From: Anarhynchus alexandrinus
Taxonomy: Eukaryota > Chordata > Aves > Charadriiformes > Charadriidae
Reading direction: 5' to 3'
DNA: 64,000 nucleotides
Assembly (NCBI GenBank): GCA_008711295.1
Contig: VUYV01000003.1
Span: forward strand, 9,803,810 to 9,867,809
Under the pieces are notes generated by a model that did not search any database, was not told the DNA's origin, and was given only the letters and a program-made list of their open reading frames with translations. Shown in pieces: positions 61,201-64,000 of this stretch (within the stretch, counting starts at the first letter, position 1; each line of letters begins with the position of its first letter). Position numbers and translations under genes: made by a program.

Positions 61201-64000
61201 AAGCTGGATGGTGTGAGCACCTTCAGTATGTGAACCGTGGCATTTTAGGGAGCCCTAGGAAGAAGAAGAAAAGGGGAGGAGTCAACTTCCTCTGTGGTGA
61301 GAGCTGAAGCTCCTTTATAACACCACTTGGTGTGTGCATGTTAGATAAATTAATGCAACAGCCTGATATTCAACTTCCAAAATAACTTACGTTAGGCCCT
61401 GTACAGCATCAAAAACAAAAGGAAAAAGTGGCAGCTCCCTCACTCCCAAAGTCCCAGAAGTTGAAATTGGAGAATAAATCATGTTGTATTTTTAATGTAG
61501 CAGCTACAGTTGTTTGACTAGTTCACACTATTCGCTCTTCAAGCAATTAGCAAGTGCCTTTCATTCTCAATTTTGTTCTCAAGAGGGAATTATTTGAGCA
61601 CCTCTTTATCGAAAAAGCATTTCCTTCTAGCATTCATTTCTGCTGCGGTGGTTTTACATTTAAACATAACTGTATCCTACCCATCTAGTCCAGTATGAAA
61701 GCTGAAATCTAGTGTGTGTAGGTTTTTGGCTTATTCTCAGGAATCTCTAGCTGCCTTTGAAGGAATTAACCTGGGATTTTAGGAAGCTTTTAGCCTCCTC
61801 CCAACTGTGGCTAGCTTTTTCTTATTGTTACCCTCCTCTTCTCTTGTTCATCTTAACTTACTAAGAATTAGACTTGGCATCGCCTTCCCCTTTGTGCAAC
61901 CTTCAAGCAGAGAGGAGGGTCAGAGAACTCTTTGTGTTTTCATGTTTGGCCTCACAGAGGACATGGAAGAAGGAAGCTGAACTTAGTGTGGTGCATGATG
62001 AAAAAAATTTATACATCTCTTTTCTCTGTCCTGTTGACTTGCTTTGGCATGCTCTCTCTGCATACATATGCATTCTTAGTTCCTATTTCAGTATCTTCAG
62101 TGAAATCTTTGGTGACAGATTGACACGCTTTAGGATACCCAAACTCCAATTTGTGTGGTAATGTTTGTTTCTCAGCACTGAGTTCCTGTCACTCTTCTTT
62201 GAATCTTATGGCTTCTGTAGGGGAGAGGGTGGGTTCTTTTTTGCCTCAGAGGCTATCAAGCACATACAATTATATGACCCAGTATCATGGTAGTCAATAA
62301 GCAGAAAAACTAAATAATATGTTATTGCATGGGATATTGTGTGCTTTCAGCAGTATTTGTTGTCGATCTATTTGAAGATGCTTTAAGATAGTCACTAACG
62401 TGAATTTGATGTGTACTTGCAGCATACTAAAAAAAAATAATGGTGTGCCATAAAATGTAGGTTCTGAATAACATACGTAAGGGCCAAGTACAGTTACAAG
62501 CCATCAAGTTTGTCTTGATGGATTGATGTCTTGGGATATCTATGTGTTGACTTCAGTATTTATGAAACAGGACCAAATCTGGCATAGGTTTCTGACATCA
62601 AAATGAGCCTTTATTTCTGCAAAGTCATATAAGTGAAGTAGTAACTAAGGCATGGTGTGTCTGAATCTCTCACAAAGTAAAACAAGCACCTTCCAGCAAC
62701 TTCCTTGGAATGGGAGAATCTTGACAGTATGTTTTCACTTGCCTTTCTTACACCTGCATTCAGAGGGGCATTGGAAAAACCTGTTCTGAGAAGGGGTAGG
62801 CAGAAAGCAGTGATGGCTCAATTTCAGGTAGAACCAATCCCAAGTCAGTTGATCAGATTGAGTATTTCTCTATCGGTGTTTTTACTTGCTTATTTTAATA
62901 ATTTCCAGGCTGAGCAAGCACACTGGCGATTTCTATAATCTTCCTTAAACCTTCAGACTTTCATTCTGAAGTGAACTACTTTCAGAGCTCAGTATTGTTC
63001 TTCAGTGTTTTACTAAATCTTGTTCTCTAGGCTACTGTTAATCACGGCCACGGGCAGATTTGTAAATGATATTAACATCCCCTCAGAAGGACTTGTTAAT
63101 ACCATAGGAATAATTGCTGCATCAGAGTATTATGCATACTGCACTGGCATGTGGCAAAGTAGTAGAGTAGGTGATTCAATCGTGTTTTTTTTTTAAAAAA
63201 GCACTACATAAAGAAAGCAACTCTTGCCTAACAGATAAGCCTTTTAGCATATGTTTCTAATAAAACCATTAGCTTATTTGCTTGCAACAAAACTGCTCCT
63301 TTCATAGGCCCTTCTTATAATTATCCTTTGCTTCCTAATAAGATAACAAACAGTAAGAGGATTAATTTGTTGGTGCATTTGCTGGAATGCTTCCAGTAGG
63401 CTTTGATTGGACTGTGTTTTTCTGCTGTCTCTGTCTTGCCATTTGTCTTTGCCTTTTAATTCTGCAGTGCAACTGGATATCAGGTCTATGTATTTTCCTG
63501 TGCTGTAGTTATTGGTAAAATTTACAGGATTCAAGTGCATTGTGAGAACTCTAGATGGCCTGTCTTCTGAAAAAAAATGTGATATTTACTTGAAAATACT
63601 GATGCCTATGCTATATATACTAAATACTATGGATGTAGACCATATTCTAAAGATGATAGTGCAGATGGTTGAAAGAACTGTAAGTTGTTTTACAGAAACT
63701 GTAAGAGCATATTATACTCAGGTAATCCTAACCAGTAATCTAAATTGAATGCTTAAAAAAAAAAAAAAATATGACCTGGCCTCCCTAGTCTGTAGATTTC
63801 CAACAACTGTTGCCAAGAAGTGGTATGTTTGGCAGCTTCTGTGTGTTAACCTTTTAATCTCATTTATAGTGAGAGTAATTTTAATCTCATTTACAGTGAG
63901 ATTAAATGCAATTATAATTTTTACTTTTTCTTGGAAATGAAATCTGCAAATGCGGAAGGTTATAGTGATGCCATCTGAAGTCTACGGATGGAGACCTTTT
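55265..64000 (+). other. GMDS intron 1, distal part to window end
   Basis: AT-rich intron continuing past the window. No GMDS exon 2, RNA gene or further mobile element was recognised. It contains short low-complexity runs, an A tract at about 63755-63768 and a 27-bp tandem duplication at 63852-63905. Open frames are at most about 104 codons and have no recognised domain. Confidence 0.6.
63852..63905. repeat. 27-bp tandem duplication
   Basis: TTTTAATCTCATTTA(T/C)AGTGAGA occurs at 63852 and again at 63879, with only a few differences. The units also contain short mutually complementary pieces (ATCTCA / TGAGAT), so the pair can fold. Simple local duplication. Confidence 0.85.

Noticed and set aside
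14359..64000. GMDS exon 2 inside the window
   Set aside because: I looked for a splice acceptor followed by codons for DGSYLAEF and the rest of the exon and saw none. Intron 1 of this gene is known to be very long.
1..64000. CRISPR arrays, operons, tRNA or rRNA genes
   Set aside because: The DNA is a vertebrate nuclear sequence. No regularly spaced repeats, cloverleaf with A and B boxes, or rRNA segments were recognised.

Overview
The window looks like bird nuclear DNA. It carries four relatively intact copies of the avian CR1 LINE, including the characteristic 3' ends built on the ATTCTATG octamer, plus one much older CR1 reverse-transcriptase relic. A 211-bp LTR-like insertion is flanked by a 5-bp target duplication. 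The rest is sparse, intron-like sequence with one strong CpG island. Nothing is bacterial: there are no operons, no dense coding and no CRISPR. The species cannot be fixed from this sequence.

Only one protein-coding exon can be supported. It is the first coding exon of GMDS (GDP-mannose 4,6-dehydratase, the entry enzyme of GDP-L-fucose synthesis), at 14218-14358 on the + strand. It encodes 47 residues: an alanine-rich leader followed by the start of the Rossmann-fold nucleotide-binding motif. It ends at a consensus splice donor, CAG|GTAAG. The exon lies inside a CpG island (about 13550-14860) whose upstream part holds CCAAT, GC-box, CArG and ETS-like sites.

Layout: 1-249 is the 3' end of a CR1 (+). 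250-13549 is upstream intergenic DNA containing a decayed CR1 (about 5440-6240, -), a GC-richer block (about 8760-9700) and pyrimidine-rich stretches. 13550-14217 is the promoter and 5' UTR. 14218-14358 is GMDS exon 1. From 14359 to the window end is GMDS intron 1, at least 49.6 kb, with no recognisable second exon. The intron holds a CR1 (+) at 19937-20124, the LTR-like element at 31570-31780, CR1 (-) at 34940-35415 and CR1 (-) at 54762-55264. It also contains several short tandem duplications, homopolymer tracts and an unexpectedly CpG-rich block at about 27900-29130.

I found no clear sign of a new biological system. The best leads are the CpG-rich intronic block, the promoter CArG/ETS arrangement, the alanine-expanded GMDS leader, the small LTR-like element with perfect target duplication, and several stretches that read like conserved regulatory DNA. 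All other short open frames look like chance.
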